Assembly (NCBI GenBank): GCA_017626145.1
Contig: JAGAJK010000021.1
Location: 1 to 35,080 of the forward strand
DNA length: 35,080 nucleotides
Reading direction: 5' to 3'
Origin: Clostridia bacterium
Lineage (GTDB): Bacteria > Bacillota > Clostridia > RGIG6154
A program made the position numbers and the translations under genes. The notes under the pieces were generated by a model, which was given only the letters and a program-made list of their open reading frames with translations, was not told the DNA's origin and ran no database searches. This document shows, piece after piece, positions 16,801 through 24,011 of this stretch. Position 1 is the first letter of the stretch. Every line of letters starts with the position of its first letter.

Positions 16801-17230
16801 CGTCTCTGAAAATATAGTTTCCGGGAGTGAGCAGTTTAAGATTCTTAAACAGCTTTTCTTCCGATGCGTTCATATGATTGTTTAAATCAATAGTTTCATC
16901 AAGCACTACATTCATACCGATGATTTCACCTAAAGCGATTAATGTGAGAAGACATCTCCAGTCGTTAAGTGCCTGATCGTAAAGTGTGCCGTATTCTTCC
17001 CTTCCACCAAAAAGAACAGATTCGAAGGACACGAATTTTGCCCAGGGTGAAGGAATTGAAATATCGTCCATTGTTAATTTCGTACCTTCAGCAACAGGAG
17101 GTAAGTCCTGAGAAATAGCTGAAAGTGCGTTTAAAGCATTTGCTTTAACCCATGAATTTTCCAGACCCGGTGCAACACCTAATTTGTCGTTATATCCGGG
17201 GGTTTTATTTTTAGTTCTGTATAAAGCCAT
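13856..17230 (-). CDS. Large protein with actin/Hsp70-type ATPase domain and unknown N-terminal half
   Basis: 1124 residues, no membrane segments. The actin/Hsp70/sugar-kinase ATPase fold spans about 555-1010: phosphate-1 motif VGFDFGTTSTTAFY (about 558-571), phosphate-2 motif FVCVDIGGGSTDISIWKRG (about 780-798) and an adenosine-type motif LTVCLGGNGSKLYNWF (about 918-933). Residues 1-550 (including PGYNDKLGVAPGLENSWVK at the start) and the last 100 are not recognised. This is far larger than MreB, FtsA, ParM or DnaK. The ATG has AGGAGG eight bases upstream and follows the tubulin-like gene by 14 bases. It could polymerise, act as a chaperone for the tubulin-like protein, or act as a sensor; sequence alone cannot decide. 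Fourth gene of the operon. Confidence 0.85.
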   Translation of the reverse strand: MALYRTKNKTPGYNDKLGVAPGLENSWVKANALNALSAISQDLPPVAEGTKLTMDDISIPSPWAKFVSFESVLFGGREEYGTLYDQALNDWRCLLTLIALGEIIGMNVVLDETIDLNNHMNASEEKLFKNLKLLTPGNYIFRDGTCWYKVTPININERLREFNIGMLSNSTLVCPPYHFAPETQVLLATKPFFVNGSFINPVPYIASDERRKYAMFTWLSKLIEYLMTNLPQSIVLGNLISLLEQFRSEIGLPAIEDKCIGVSVPMLEMPGIYELMSNIKLSYTPVEEPCKLQLETKGDKKLILIDDTILGISANTDIADSITVIGARSLRQKGGFCSGDRMYAGHPIPEDTEIFIASDLLLDKLALIESSETITNENADASNYATLNNRDIIWPVNDVLFKYMTASEIRDRIKVEKVSTTEYIVKLSLKLLAGEIEVSKRYNQDDMTVIPETMVPYLSIWPYVKVCKEGNPENLWKKYYTYCASTKDTVPYSICADKPFNVNAYNLNCISDEYFTRSQYIYPDIPTHVKIFDKANPAKSLGAILLTSPKKCDIQTHTKWTVGFDFGTTSTTAFYTEAHGRTSFVQFGTEYKVERNTATQKDEKVICDTVDEGLYVALNPIIFRQDKAQFVPDMYLQRNAYPTIYEQQSSNFDSSAAEAFVKGHSLYSYENTGNELTKVYTDLKWSSDSDVKAAARNYVYQVLSQIVYAAAIKNVGEITWKLSYPTALSRSLLDGYKNMTKNIIKMLEQESGIKCNVEEGHTFYTESIAAAEYFGTQADAGLFVCVDIGGGSTDISIWKRGVDTKNLLQTSINLASRAIFLPSITKLITEDSNIRSSVVALKSEIEKELQDNQGVITDKLRMAIEGILFEFENRVQGIVDNFESAQKATFQKSISVGFISLLYYAMNAIAYVKDEIADSHSLTVCLGGNGSKLYNWFPDYYKNELKKCMREYLAQVIGRDIVIDIQYNSSNLKTEAARGLLNISGNEFDYLRNTVTLMGEKAIIRYQNGTTKEFVATDNIYDDEAMKKYYEVKGTPSSLTSPGDIAEIKIDGDMESIKAFIELCNKVHLVYDDQAMKLDYTADDWVTIYERIKLDLANEIREGIMSPAFALGVKAILSKENGRN

Positions 17231-17244
17231 TTCTAATCCTCCTA

Positions 17245-18680
17245 TCAGCTGTTTTTACAAAGATTGAGTAATGTACGGTAAAATCTTGCAAATGGTGATG
17301 CACCCTCAACAGGAGCTTCATTATTGAAGTCTGTGATGATTTCGTCACCTTTTTTACCTACTCTGTCACCAAATACTATTTCAGAAAGCAAGTCAAGCTC
17401 TTTTGTCTTTTCACCGAAGAGAGTCTTTGTAACGGGAGCACCGTTATAAAGAATATCGTAATCAAGTGAGAATCTGAAAAGTCTTATTGCGTTATTTACG
17501 TTAGGTGTAAGATAACCGTTTGCATCTGTCTGACGGTGTACTGCTCTCATCCAGTTAATAAAGAGCATTGAATATTCGTAAAGAAAATCCATTTCTTCAG
17601 GAGTAATACCCTTATATTTGTCAAGCCATGCACCGTTTGCTCTACCTTCCTTTAAGTGATGGTAATAATACTTTGTATACATAACAGCAAATTTAAGAAG
17701 ACCTGCAAGGTTTTCATATGAATTGCTCTGACCTGCTTTGTTTAACATATCCTGTGTTACAAGCATAAGTCCGTTTTCTTCATCACGGGTCATAAGCTTG
17801 ATTTCAAATGCTGCAGGAGCACTCTTTAAAAAGTCAATCAAAGCGGTTGCCGCACAAAGCTCAATTGCATTAGGGCAGTTAACCTGAGAATTACCGCCTA
17901 CGCTGTAGCCTACATTCATAAACTGGTCAACATCTTCACCGATTATGTAAAGGCTTCTGAAAATTTTATCAAAGTTCTGCTTGTCATAGAAAGACATTGC
18001 AGCCTTTGTTTTAGTAGTAAACGCAGTATAATCAATTACACCGTCGTTCTTTTCGGTTGTAAACTTGAAGTAAGGCATAACAAGAATTGCCGAAATATCA
18101 ACATTAGGACGGAATTCCTTTAAAATTCTTGATATAGTAGGTACACCTGAAGCACCTGTACCACCAAAGGCTGAACCTACAACAAAATCTTGTCACCGTC
18201 TGTAATATCCTGCAAAAATGCGTGCCATTCAGGAGTAAGCGTTCCCGGTGCTGTCATAAGCTGATCCGCCATGAACAATGAACCTATTGATGTATGACCG
18301 TAAAAGCCTTCGGTAAGGGTTTTGGTCTGTTCAAAGTCTGTATAAAGGAAATCAAGAACCTTTTTACCTGTCTTGTCACCCATAAATGATTTTCCGAGGA
18401 TAGTTTTCATATCGCTCATATCTGCCAGAGGTGACCAGCAAAGTTCTTCTATGTTTTCGTTCTTTGTAAGAATTTTTGTTTCAAATATATTATTTGCATC
18501 AAGCTTACGGTATTTTTCAACCAAGCCCTTAAGAAGTGCAAAGTCTTCGTTTCCGCCGTCGGAATCAACGCACATCATCTTAAGTGAATTTACAGGTAAG
18601 CTTCCTGATGCTGCAAGGTGAACTATAGCTTTACCGACTCTATGTCCGGTTCCACCAATAAGTACTACATAACATGCCAT
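17245..18680 (-). CDS. Tubulin/FtsZ-like GTPase, interrupted by a single frameshift
   Basis: Two frames together encode about 478 residues. The first (from ATG 18680, with GGAGG eight bases upstream) opens with a Rossmann-type nucleotide loop, CYVVLIGGTGHRVGKAIVHL, and runs to DGDKILL before TAG at about 18177. Shifting by one base near 18178-18187 restores the text IFVVGSAFGGTGASGVPTIS, which carries the tubulin/FtsZ signature GGTG[AST]G, and continues through MPYFKFTTEKND to the stop at 17245. Similarity is to bacterial tubulin-like families (Tubulin_2 type) rather than true FtsZ. The motif and whole length return with one base added, so a recent mutation or a sequence error is likely; no classic slippery heptamer is present. 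Third gene of the operon, with its predicted partner ATPase 14 bases downstream. Confidence 0.8.
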
Positions 18681-18712
18681 TTTATTAACCTCCAAAACTT
18701 AATTAATATACG

Positions 18713-18764
18713 AAAAAAGGATGATAGACTCTAATAAAACGTATTAAAATCAACATCCTTTTTT
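18713..18764 (-). terminator. Internal terminator-like hairpin between the membrane protein and the tubulin-like gene
   Basis: AAAAAAGGATG (18754-18764 in minus sense) pairs with CATCCTTTTTT (18713-18723) across about 30 bases, ending in a T-run. It lies in the only long gap (about 90 bases) of the operon and may reduce read-through so that the first two genes are made in excess. Confidence 0.5.
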
Positions 18765-18769
18765 ATGAC

Positions 18770-19231
18770 TTATCTTCTGATGAATCTTGCTACAGGATTA
18801 AAATGCTTGTAATCACTACATGTGAAAATTGATGAAATGAAGTATGTTACGAAGTTTAATAACGTAAACATAAGTGTTGTTGTTACAAATGTATCTGTAT
18901 CTGTAAGATAATCAACTCTGAACAGATAAACAAACACACAGGATACAAGCATATTAAGTACAAGGAAAATGAACCATACTGCTGTTGAGTTCATATTCAA
19001 GAATACCATAGCAATAACAAATAAAACATTTAATATAATGCATACGAGAACTGCTTTTAAGAAAACATCGCTGAATGCTACAGCAAAATCTTCTGCCGCA
19101 AGAGTTTCATCAAGCGGAATTGCATTTACAGACAAATTCGGTTCCACAACAAATGAATTGATGAGGAAGAAAATAATCGGAATTGCAATGCTTAAAATAA
19201 TCTGTACAACTGAACCTGCTAATTTTTTCAT
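18770..19231 (-). CDS. Four-TM membrane protein of unknown function
   Basis: 153 residues, strongly hydrophobic. Helices at about 8-28, 57-78, 82-104 and 115-136; the loop after helix 1 (about 29-56) is acidic and probably outside. The C-terminus is basic (ARFIRR). No family recognised. The ATG follows GGAGAG by about ten bases and lies 16 bases after the lipoprotein stop, so it is the second gene of the operon. A membrane platform for the lipoprotein or the cytoskeletal proteins is possible. Confidence 0.7.
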   Translation of the reverse strand: MKKLAGSVVQIILSIAIPIIFFLINSFVVEPNLSVNAIPLDETLAAEDFAVAFSDVFLKAVLVCIILNVLFVIAMVFLNMNSTAVWFIFLVLNMLVSCVFVYLFRVDYLTDTDTFVTTTLMFTLLNFVTYFISSIFTCSDYKHFNPVARFIRR

Positions 19232-19247
19232 AATTTAAACTCTCCTT

Positions 19248-20627
19248 TTATTTAAGCTGTAAATACAATGTAAATGTATTACTTACTTTATTTGACTTTT
19301 CCTGATAATTATATATTGTTGCAAACATATTCACCAGATTTTCCGTTTTACCGTTATCCCATGATTTAATCCATGCAGGAAGAGTTTCGGTAGATGTGAA
19401 ATGCTCTATTGTAACATCAAGCTTAACTACATCGCTGCTTGCAGGAAGCTTTGCAGCATTGGGAAGGGTTACGTTGAATATAAGTGAATTTGTCTTGTTA
19501 TCAACACGCCACTTACCCTGTTCCTTTGTTACACCTTCAGCTACATCGGTTTCAATTACCTCGCTGTAGTCACCCTCATACTTTTTAAACTTACCCTTGT
19601 TGCTTCTGTCGGGAACGTACAATTCAGAGGTTACCTTGCAATCCATTGTGCTGAGCTGAACACCGTCAATTATTTCAAAAGGAATGTACATTTTAACCTT
19701 ACCGCCATATTTCTTCTTGGCATCCTTTTTGGATAACAGAGAAACTGCACCAAGGTCAACTGTATTCTCTCCGACTATCTGAACAATTTTCTCCTTGGGG
19801 TTAAAGTTAACTGTACCTTCAATGTTATCAAGACCTTCTCTGTCAGTCTTTTCAATTCTTCTGAAGTTACCCTCAGCCTTTACCCAGTCGATATTTTTAT
19901 AATCAATGTTCATAATACCGCTCTTTTCAGCAAGTATCTGATAATTGATTGGTCTTTCTATGTCAAGAGCAAATTCTTCATCGCCATCTGTTCCGGAAAT
20001 TTTAACAACATCAGGTCTTTCCTTAAATGCCGTTACATAATCGGAAACGTGATAGCTGTTACCGAAAACAAGTATGTAATATGGTGCCGGAGTTGCGTCC
20101 ACACCGATAATACCTACGGCTCTGCTTTCTCCAAGTCCCTTCTTTATAATAAAGTTTGAAACAGTATTATAATCGTTAAGGTAAGAATTAAGCTCGGTTA
20201 TTACGATTGCAAGAGTTCCTTCTTTCACATCTTCAATAAGATTGAACAAATCTGCCTGAGGCACGGTATATAAAGCCGTATCCTTAAAGCCGTCCGTGAA
20301 GAAAGCTCCGTCTGCATCCGAAACAACATCTCCTACTGTTTTAACAGTTTTCTTTGTGCCGTTCCAGGCATCGTCAACTGCACTGTATGCAGAATAAATT
20401 ACCTTTGCGTAATTTTCATCATTAAGATATGCCGCCATACCTGATGAAATATTGTAATACACATTAACACTCGGTGCATCAAGTTTCTCAGGTTCTACAA
20501 TAATGTTTTTATTTGCATCATCAACCATAGTAGTTCCGCAAGATGTAAGCATTCCGATGACTAAAACAAAAACAAGCAGAACTGAAAAAACTCTACCTGC
20601 GTTAAAGCTTTTTTGTTTTGCTGTCAT
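19248..20627 (-). CDS. Lipoprotein, possibly with a degenerate vWA-like domain
   Basis: 459 residues. Lipoprotein signal: basic start, hydrophobic core, lipobox LTSC with Cys30. After a short linker comes VNVYYNISSGMAAYL (about 54-68), which resembles the first strand and MIDAS loop (DxSxS) of von Willebrand A domains with Asp replaced by Asn59. TLAIVITELNSYL further on could be the fourth strand. The C-terminal half is beta-rich with no recognised family. The start at 20627 is chosen because GAGAGG lies eight bases upstream and the lipobox then sits at the usual distance; earlier ATGs have no site. It is the first gene of the operon, directly after a consensus promoter. The lipoprotein call is firm, the vWA likeness tentative. 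Confidence 0.75.
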   Translation of the reverse strand: MTAKQKSFNAGRVFSVLLVFVLVIGMLTSCGTTMVDDANKNIIVEPEKLDAPSVNVYYNISSGMAAYLNDENYAKVIYSAYSAVDDAWNGTKKTVKTVGDVVSDADGAFFTDGFKDTALYTVPQADLFNLIEDVKEGTLAIVITELNSYLNDYNTVSNFIIKKGLGESRAVGIIGVDATPAPYYILVFGNSYHVSDYVTAFKERPDVVKISGTDGDEEFALDIERPINYQILAEKSGIMNIDYKNIDWVKAEGNFRRIEKTDREGLDNIEGTVNFNPKEKIVQIVGENTVDLGAVSLLSKKDAKKKYGGKVKMYIPFEIIDGVQLSTMDCKVTSELYVPDRSNKGKFKKYEGDYSEVIETDVAEGVTKEQGKWRVDNKTNSLIFNVTLPNAAKLPASSDVVKLDVTIEHFTSTETLPAWIKSWDNGKTENLVNMFATIYNYQEKSNKVSNTFTLYLQLK

Positions 20628-20696
20628 TCCTTTATCCTCTCCAGACATATTATTTTTTTCATAATTTTTTCGCAAATTATTCACGTATTATTTCAT

Positions 20697-20725
20697 ATTA
20701 TAACAAAATTATATACGCTTGTCAA
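20697..20725 (-). promoter_or_regulatory. Perfect-consensus SigA promoter of the tubulin/actin-like operon
   Basis: TTGACA (20720-20725, minus strand), exactly 17 bases, TATAAT (20697-20702). Both boxes match consensus fully. No other convincing promoter is seen before the terminator at 7083. The stretch 20628-20908 otherwise holds only AT-rich DNA and the glp operon terminator. Confidence 0.85.
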
Positions 20726-20865
20726 TAATATTACATTAAATTTGTTTCTTCGGGAACCACCCTTTTTTTAGTAGTGTTTAAATTAACCGCAAACACCAAA
20801 ACAATGGAAAATCATTTGTCATTATTTGTATTTTTTTACATTTTTTTGTATTTTTATTCACAAAA

Positions 20866-20888
20866 AAATACAGTGTAATTTCTTACAC
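20866..20888 (-). terminator. Terminator of the glp operon
   Basis: GTGTAA, tetraloop GAAA, TTACAC (minus sense, 20888-20873), followed by TGTATTTTTTT. It lies about 20 bases after the HAD phosphatase stop. Confidence 0.65.
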
Positions 20889-20908
20889 CGCATTTTTGTT
20901 TTAAATAA

Positions 20909-21700
20909 TTATTTAATTAAATCGTTATATACTTCTCTGATATTTTTGTAAATAAATTCCGGCTTTTGCTCGCTGTTGTCCACGTCCTCCATAGTACCTT
21001 CGCCACTTAAAACAAAGATTGTACTTACTCCTGCATTTATACCGCTTGCGATATCTGTATAAAGACGGTCACCCATTACAACAGTTTCTTCCTTTGAAAA
21101 GCCTGTTTTTTTCATAGCAAGATAAATCATCTCAGGCTGAGGCTTACCTATGAATACAGGATTTCTTTTGGTTGCATTGCAAAGTATCTGTGCAATGGAA
21201 CCGCAATCGGGTACAAAGCCGTACCAGGTAGGACATACCCAGTCACAGTTTGCCGCAATGTAATCAACACCTCTGCCTAAAAGTATGCAGGCATCCTCAA
21301 GCTTCTGAAAGGTAAGCTCTGTATCAAAGCCAAGACAAAGACAGTCAATGTCGTCCTCTAATTTATCGGTTATATTAAAGCCGCCGTCCTTAAGTTGCTG
21401 ACGAAAAGACTGAGTTCCAAAAGCATATATTTTTTTATAGTTTCTCTTGCTTAAGTATTCAACGGTTGCATTTACCGAGGTTACAAAGTCATCGGCAGTC
21501 GCATCAATACCCATACTCTTTAATTTTTCTATGTATTTATCAACACTTTTGGATGAATTGTTTGTTAGGAAAATATATCTGCCGCCGATTTTTTTAACGT
21601 GCTCCAAAAAATCAATTGTACCGTCAAACAAATCGGTATCAAGGTATATTGTTCCGTCCATATCAAGTAAAAATAATTTTTTGTCTTTAATTGTGCTCAT
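20909..21700 (-). CDS. HAD-superfamily (class IIA, NagD-like) phosphatase
   Basis: 263-residue cytoplasmic phosphatase. Motif I LFLLDMDGTIYLD (residues 9-21) with the nucleophile Asp, motif II FLTNNSS, the IIA cap domain, a conserved Lys in FIGKPQPEM and motif IV VVMGDRLYTD. Class IIA members act on small phosphoesters such as glycerol phosphate, phosphoglycolate, p-nitrophenyl phosphate or nucleotides. Its place at the end of a glycerol-3-phosphate operon, two bases after glpP, suggests glycerol phosphate or glycolytic side products as substrate; that is inference. The ATG has GGGGG upstream. Confidence 0.88.
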   Translation of the reverse strand: MSTIKDKKLFLLDMDGTIYLDTDLFDGTIDFLEHVKKIGGRYIFLTNNSSKSVDKYIEKLKSMGIDATADDFVTSVNATVEYLSKRNYKKIYAFGTQSFRQQLKDGGFNITDKLEDDIDCLCLGFDTELTFQKLEDACILLGRGVDYIAANCDWVCPTWYGFVPDCGSIAQILCNATKRNPVFIGKPQPEMIYLAMKKTGFSKEETVVMGDRLYTDIASGINAGVSTIFVLSGEGTMEDVDNSEQKPEFIYKNIREVYNDLIK

Positions 21701-21702
21701 AA

Positions 21703-22257
21703 TTACCCCCAGAATTCTTCTTTACCTATTGAAACTGCCGTTGCACCGCTTTGGATAGCTTCGAGAATTTCTCTCTCGCAATCTATAATACCGCCTGCAA
21801 CAATAGGCATATTAAGCTCCGATTTTAATTTTTTAATTACCTTCGGAACAACTCCCGGCATAACCTCTATCATATCTGCTTTGGAGTTTTTGGATGTTTC
21901 AATAATTGTGTCAACAGAATGGGAATCAACTATAAAGAAACGTTGAACGGCGAAAAGCTTATGATTTTTTGCGAGCTTGATTATATTACTTCTTGTGCTG
22001 ATAATTCCGTCTACACCGCATTCTTTTGCGTAAAGAATTCCAAACTCGTCCTTACCTATTCCTTCAGCTAAATCAAGATGTATAAAAATCTTCTTGTTTG
22101 CATCGTGAACTGTTTTTGCCTGTTCCTTTATAAGGGAAATATTGGGGCAAAGCATAAATATTATGGGCACAGAAGATTTAGCTGCTTTAATAAGCTCATC
22201 ATTTGTTCTTACCGCTGCTATTACGTTTCCTTTACTCAATGTTTTCACCACCGACAT
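21703..22257 (-). CDS. glpP: GlpP, glycerol-3-phosphate-responsive mRNA antiterminator
   Basis: 184 residues of the GlpP family, a TIM-barrel protein that in Bacillus binds glycerol-3-phosphate and then the leader RNA of glp genes to prevent early termination. Recognisable stretches are VPIIFMLCPNISLIKEQAK, KKIFIHLDLAEGIGKDE, GIISTRSNIIKLAK, ADMIEVMPGVVPKVI, IVAGGIIDCEREI and AVSIGKEEFW. It overlaps the preceding DUF1667 gene by 26 bases. The start at 22257 has no clear ribosome site; a TTG at 22239 after GGTGG is an alternative. The operon leader carries a matching intrinsic terminator (25467-25513), so GlpP very likely regulates its own operon. Confidence 0.9.
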   Translation of the reverse strand: MSVVKTLSKGNVIAAVRTNDELIKAAKSSVPIIFMLCPNISLIKEQAKTVHDANKKIFIHLDLAEGIGKDEFGILYAKECGVDGIISTRSNIIKLAKNHKLFAVQRFFIVDSHSVDTIIETSKNSKADMIEVMPGVVPKVIKKLKSELNMPIVAGGIIDCEREILEAIQSGATAVSIGKEEFWG

Positions 22258-22591
22258 TTTTTACTGCTACAATATTACTGCCGAACACATCCTCTATTAT
22301 AACATCTCCAACGGAAATTGGCAACTGAATTCTTACTTTATTTATAAGTTTCATTGCCTCGAAAACTTTATCCTTTGGAATTGCACGGTCTGTTTTAACG
22401 GGAACAGGTTCGCCGTTTACTGTTTTAACTGTTGTGGTTACAACACGCATGGGATTTACGCATTCGCTTTCTGCGTACGCCTTGCCCTTCGGGCAGGTGT
22501 TACCTGTTACGCTTACAACCTTTCCATTTTCAATTTCTGCTGTAAGTGAGCAGCCTATGGGGCATACAATACATGTAAGTTCTCTTTTCAT
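22232..22591 (-). CDS. DUF1667 cysteine-rich protein of the glycerol-3-phosphate dehydrogenase cluster
   Basis: 119 residues. The N-terminus has C7-x2-C10-x3-C14 and C33, the spacing seen at the [4Fe-4S] site of molybdopterin oxidoreductases, plus C44. The family is regularly found next to GlpA/GlpB-like FAD proteins in Firmicutes. A role as iron-sulphur electron carrier or subunit of the dehydrogenase is likely but not shown. Two bases after the FAD oxidoreductase gene and overlapping glpP. Cytoplasmic. Confidence 0.85.
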   Translation of the reverse strand: MKRELTCIVCPIGCSLTAEIENGKVVSVTGNTCPKGKAYAESECVNPMRVVTTTVKTVNGEPVPVKTDRAIPKDKVFEAMKLINKVRIQLPISVGDVIIEDVFGSNIVAVKNVGGENIE

Positions 22592-22593
22592 AA

Positions 22594-23826
22594 TTATACC
22601 TCCAACGCGAATGTGATTTCACTGCAATTTTCAAAAAGCTCTTTTTTAAGCTTAATGCTTTCCATTTCACCGGGTGCAAGCTTTGGTTTTTTCTTTGAAA
22701 GAAGAACCTCTCCGTTACCCGATACTGTTATTTTTGCATTTCTGAAAACATCGGCAACTCTGAAATATACCGTTACATCCTTTTTGCTTGTTATAACCTG
22801 CGGAACGGTGTATCTTACTTTACCGTCGGTTTTTATTGTTACATTTGTTTTTTCATCAACCCGGCCGTTTATATAATCAGCTGCCGCTTTTCCTGCGATT
22901 TCCGCTTCGTCGGAAACGAAGTCAACAAGGTCGTGAACGTGAAGAACGTTTCCGCAGGCAAAAATACCTTCTGCCGAGGTCTGTCTGTTCTGATCAACAA
23001 CCGCTCCGCCCGTAATTCTGTCTAAAGTTACATCCGCACTCTTTGAAAGCTCATTTTCGGGAATTAAGCCTACTGAAAGAAGAAGTGTATCGCAGGGGAT
23101 AAATTCTTCTGTTCCCGGGATTGGCTTTCTGTTTTCATCAACCTTTGAGATTGTTACAGCTTCAACTCTGCCCTTACCGTGGATTTTTGTTACGGTATGG
23201 CTGAGTTTAAGAGGAATGTTAAAATCGTTAAGGCACTGTTCGATATTTCTTGCAAGACCGCCGGAGTATGGCATAAGCTCGCAAACTGCGTGAACCTTTG
23301 CACCCTCTAACGTCATACGGCGAGCCATAATCAAGCCGATATCGCCTGAGCCTAAAATTACAACATTTTTACCGGGCATATAGCCTTTCATATTAACAAG
23401 CTTCTGTGCTGTTCCTGCACTGTAAATACCTGCAGGTCTGGAGCCGGGAATATTTAACGCACCTTTAGAACGCTCACGGCAACCCATAGCAAGAATAACA
23501 GCCTTTGCCTGAATGCAGAAAACGCCGTCGGTGGCGTTGGTGGCAGTTATAACCTTGTCACTTGTTATATCAAGAACCATTGTATTAAGCTTGTAGGGAA
23601 TATTTAATTCCTTAACCTTTTCTTCATACTTCCAGGCATACTCGGGACCTGTAAGCTCCTGACCGAATTTGTGAAGACCGAAGCCGTTATGAATACACTG
23701 TTGCAGAATTCCGCCTAAGGAATTGTCACGTTCTAATATAAGTATGTCACGTATTCCTGCTTCATATGCGGCAACTGCGGCACTCATACCTGCCGGACCG
23801 CCACCGATAATAACTAAATCTGTCAT
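22594..23826 (-). CDS. FAD/NAD(P)-dependent oxidoreductase of the glycerol-3-phosphate cluster (GlpB-like role)
   Basis: 410 residues, pyridine nucleotide-disulphide oxidoreductase type 2 fold. FAD motif DLVIIGGGPAGMSAAVAAYE (residues 3-22), second Rossmann motif NVVILGSGDIGLIMARRM (about 160-177), and the C-terminal FAD segment GIFACGNVLHVHDLVD. No CxxC redox pair of the disulphide class is seen. In anaerobic glp clusters such a protein passes electrons from the G3P dehydrogenase. The start at 23826 (MTDLVIIGG) has GAAGGAG eight bases upstream; a longer reading to 23871 has no site. It is second in the operon, after a hairpin-rich gap of 178 bases. Function by family and context. Confidence 0.88.
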   Translation of the reverse strand: MTDLVIIGGGPAGMSAAVAAYEAGIRDILILERDNSLGGILQQCIHNGFGLHKFGQELTGPEYAWKYEEKVKELNIPYKLNTMVLDITSDKVITATNATDGVFCIQAKAVILAMGCRERSKGALNIPGSRPAGIYSAGTAQKLVNMKGYMPGKNVVILGSGDIGLIMARRMTLEGAKVHAVCELMPYSGGLARNIEQCLNDFNIPLKLSHTVTKIHGKGRVEAVTISKVDENRKPIPGTEEFIPCDTLLLSVGLIPENELSKSADVTLDRITGGAVVDQNRQTSAEGIFACGNVLHVHDLVDFVSDEAEIAGKAAADYINGRVDEKTNVTIKTDGKVRYTVPQVITSKKDVTVYFRVADVFRNAKITVSGNGEVLLSKKKPKLAPGEMESIKLKKELFENCSEITFALEV

Positions 23827-23874
23827 ATTAATCTCCTTCCGCCGCCATACGCCGGCACAAGTGTTAATCAAATT

Positions 23875-24011
23875 TCTCTTATCCGTATGGCAAGGAATGA
23901 TAAGAGATTAATGTGCCCATGTGCGTTTCTTTGCGAAAGCAAAGAAAATTTCGCACGGGCTATTTAAATCCGCCGGAGGCAATAATGGGAAAGTTCCTTT
24001 CCCATTATTGC
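23875..24011. repeat. Three successive stem-loops between the two glp oxidoreductase genes
   Basis: First: TCTCTTATC/GATAAGAGA (23875-23883, 23899-23907). Second: GCCC..GTGCGTTTCTTTGC with GAAA loop and GCAAAGAAA..CGCACGGGC (23915-23960), about 18 bp. Third: GCAATAATGGGAAAG/CTTTCCCATTATTGC (23979-23993, 23997-24011), a 15-bp stem containing the stop codon of the upstream gene. No T-run follows on the transcribed strand, so these look like mRNA processing or stability elements or a small repeat insertion rather than terminators. Confidence 0.65.

Noticed and set aside
17245-18680. True FtsZ cell-division protein or programmed frameshift
   Set aside because: The GGTGASG motif lies much later than in FtsZ and the surrounding sequence differs; no heptanucleotide slippery site or stimulatory structure is evident at the break.
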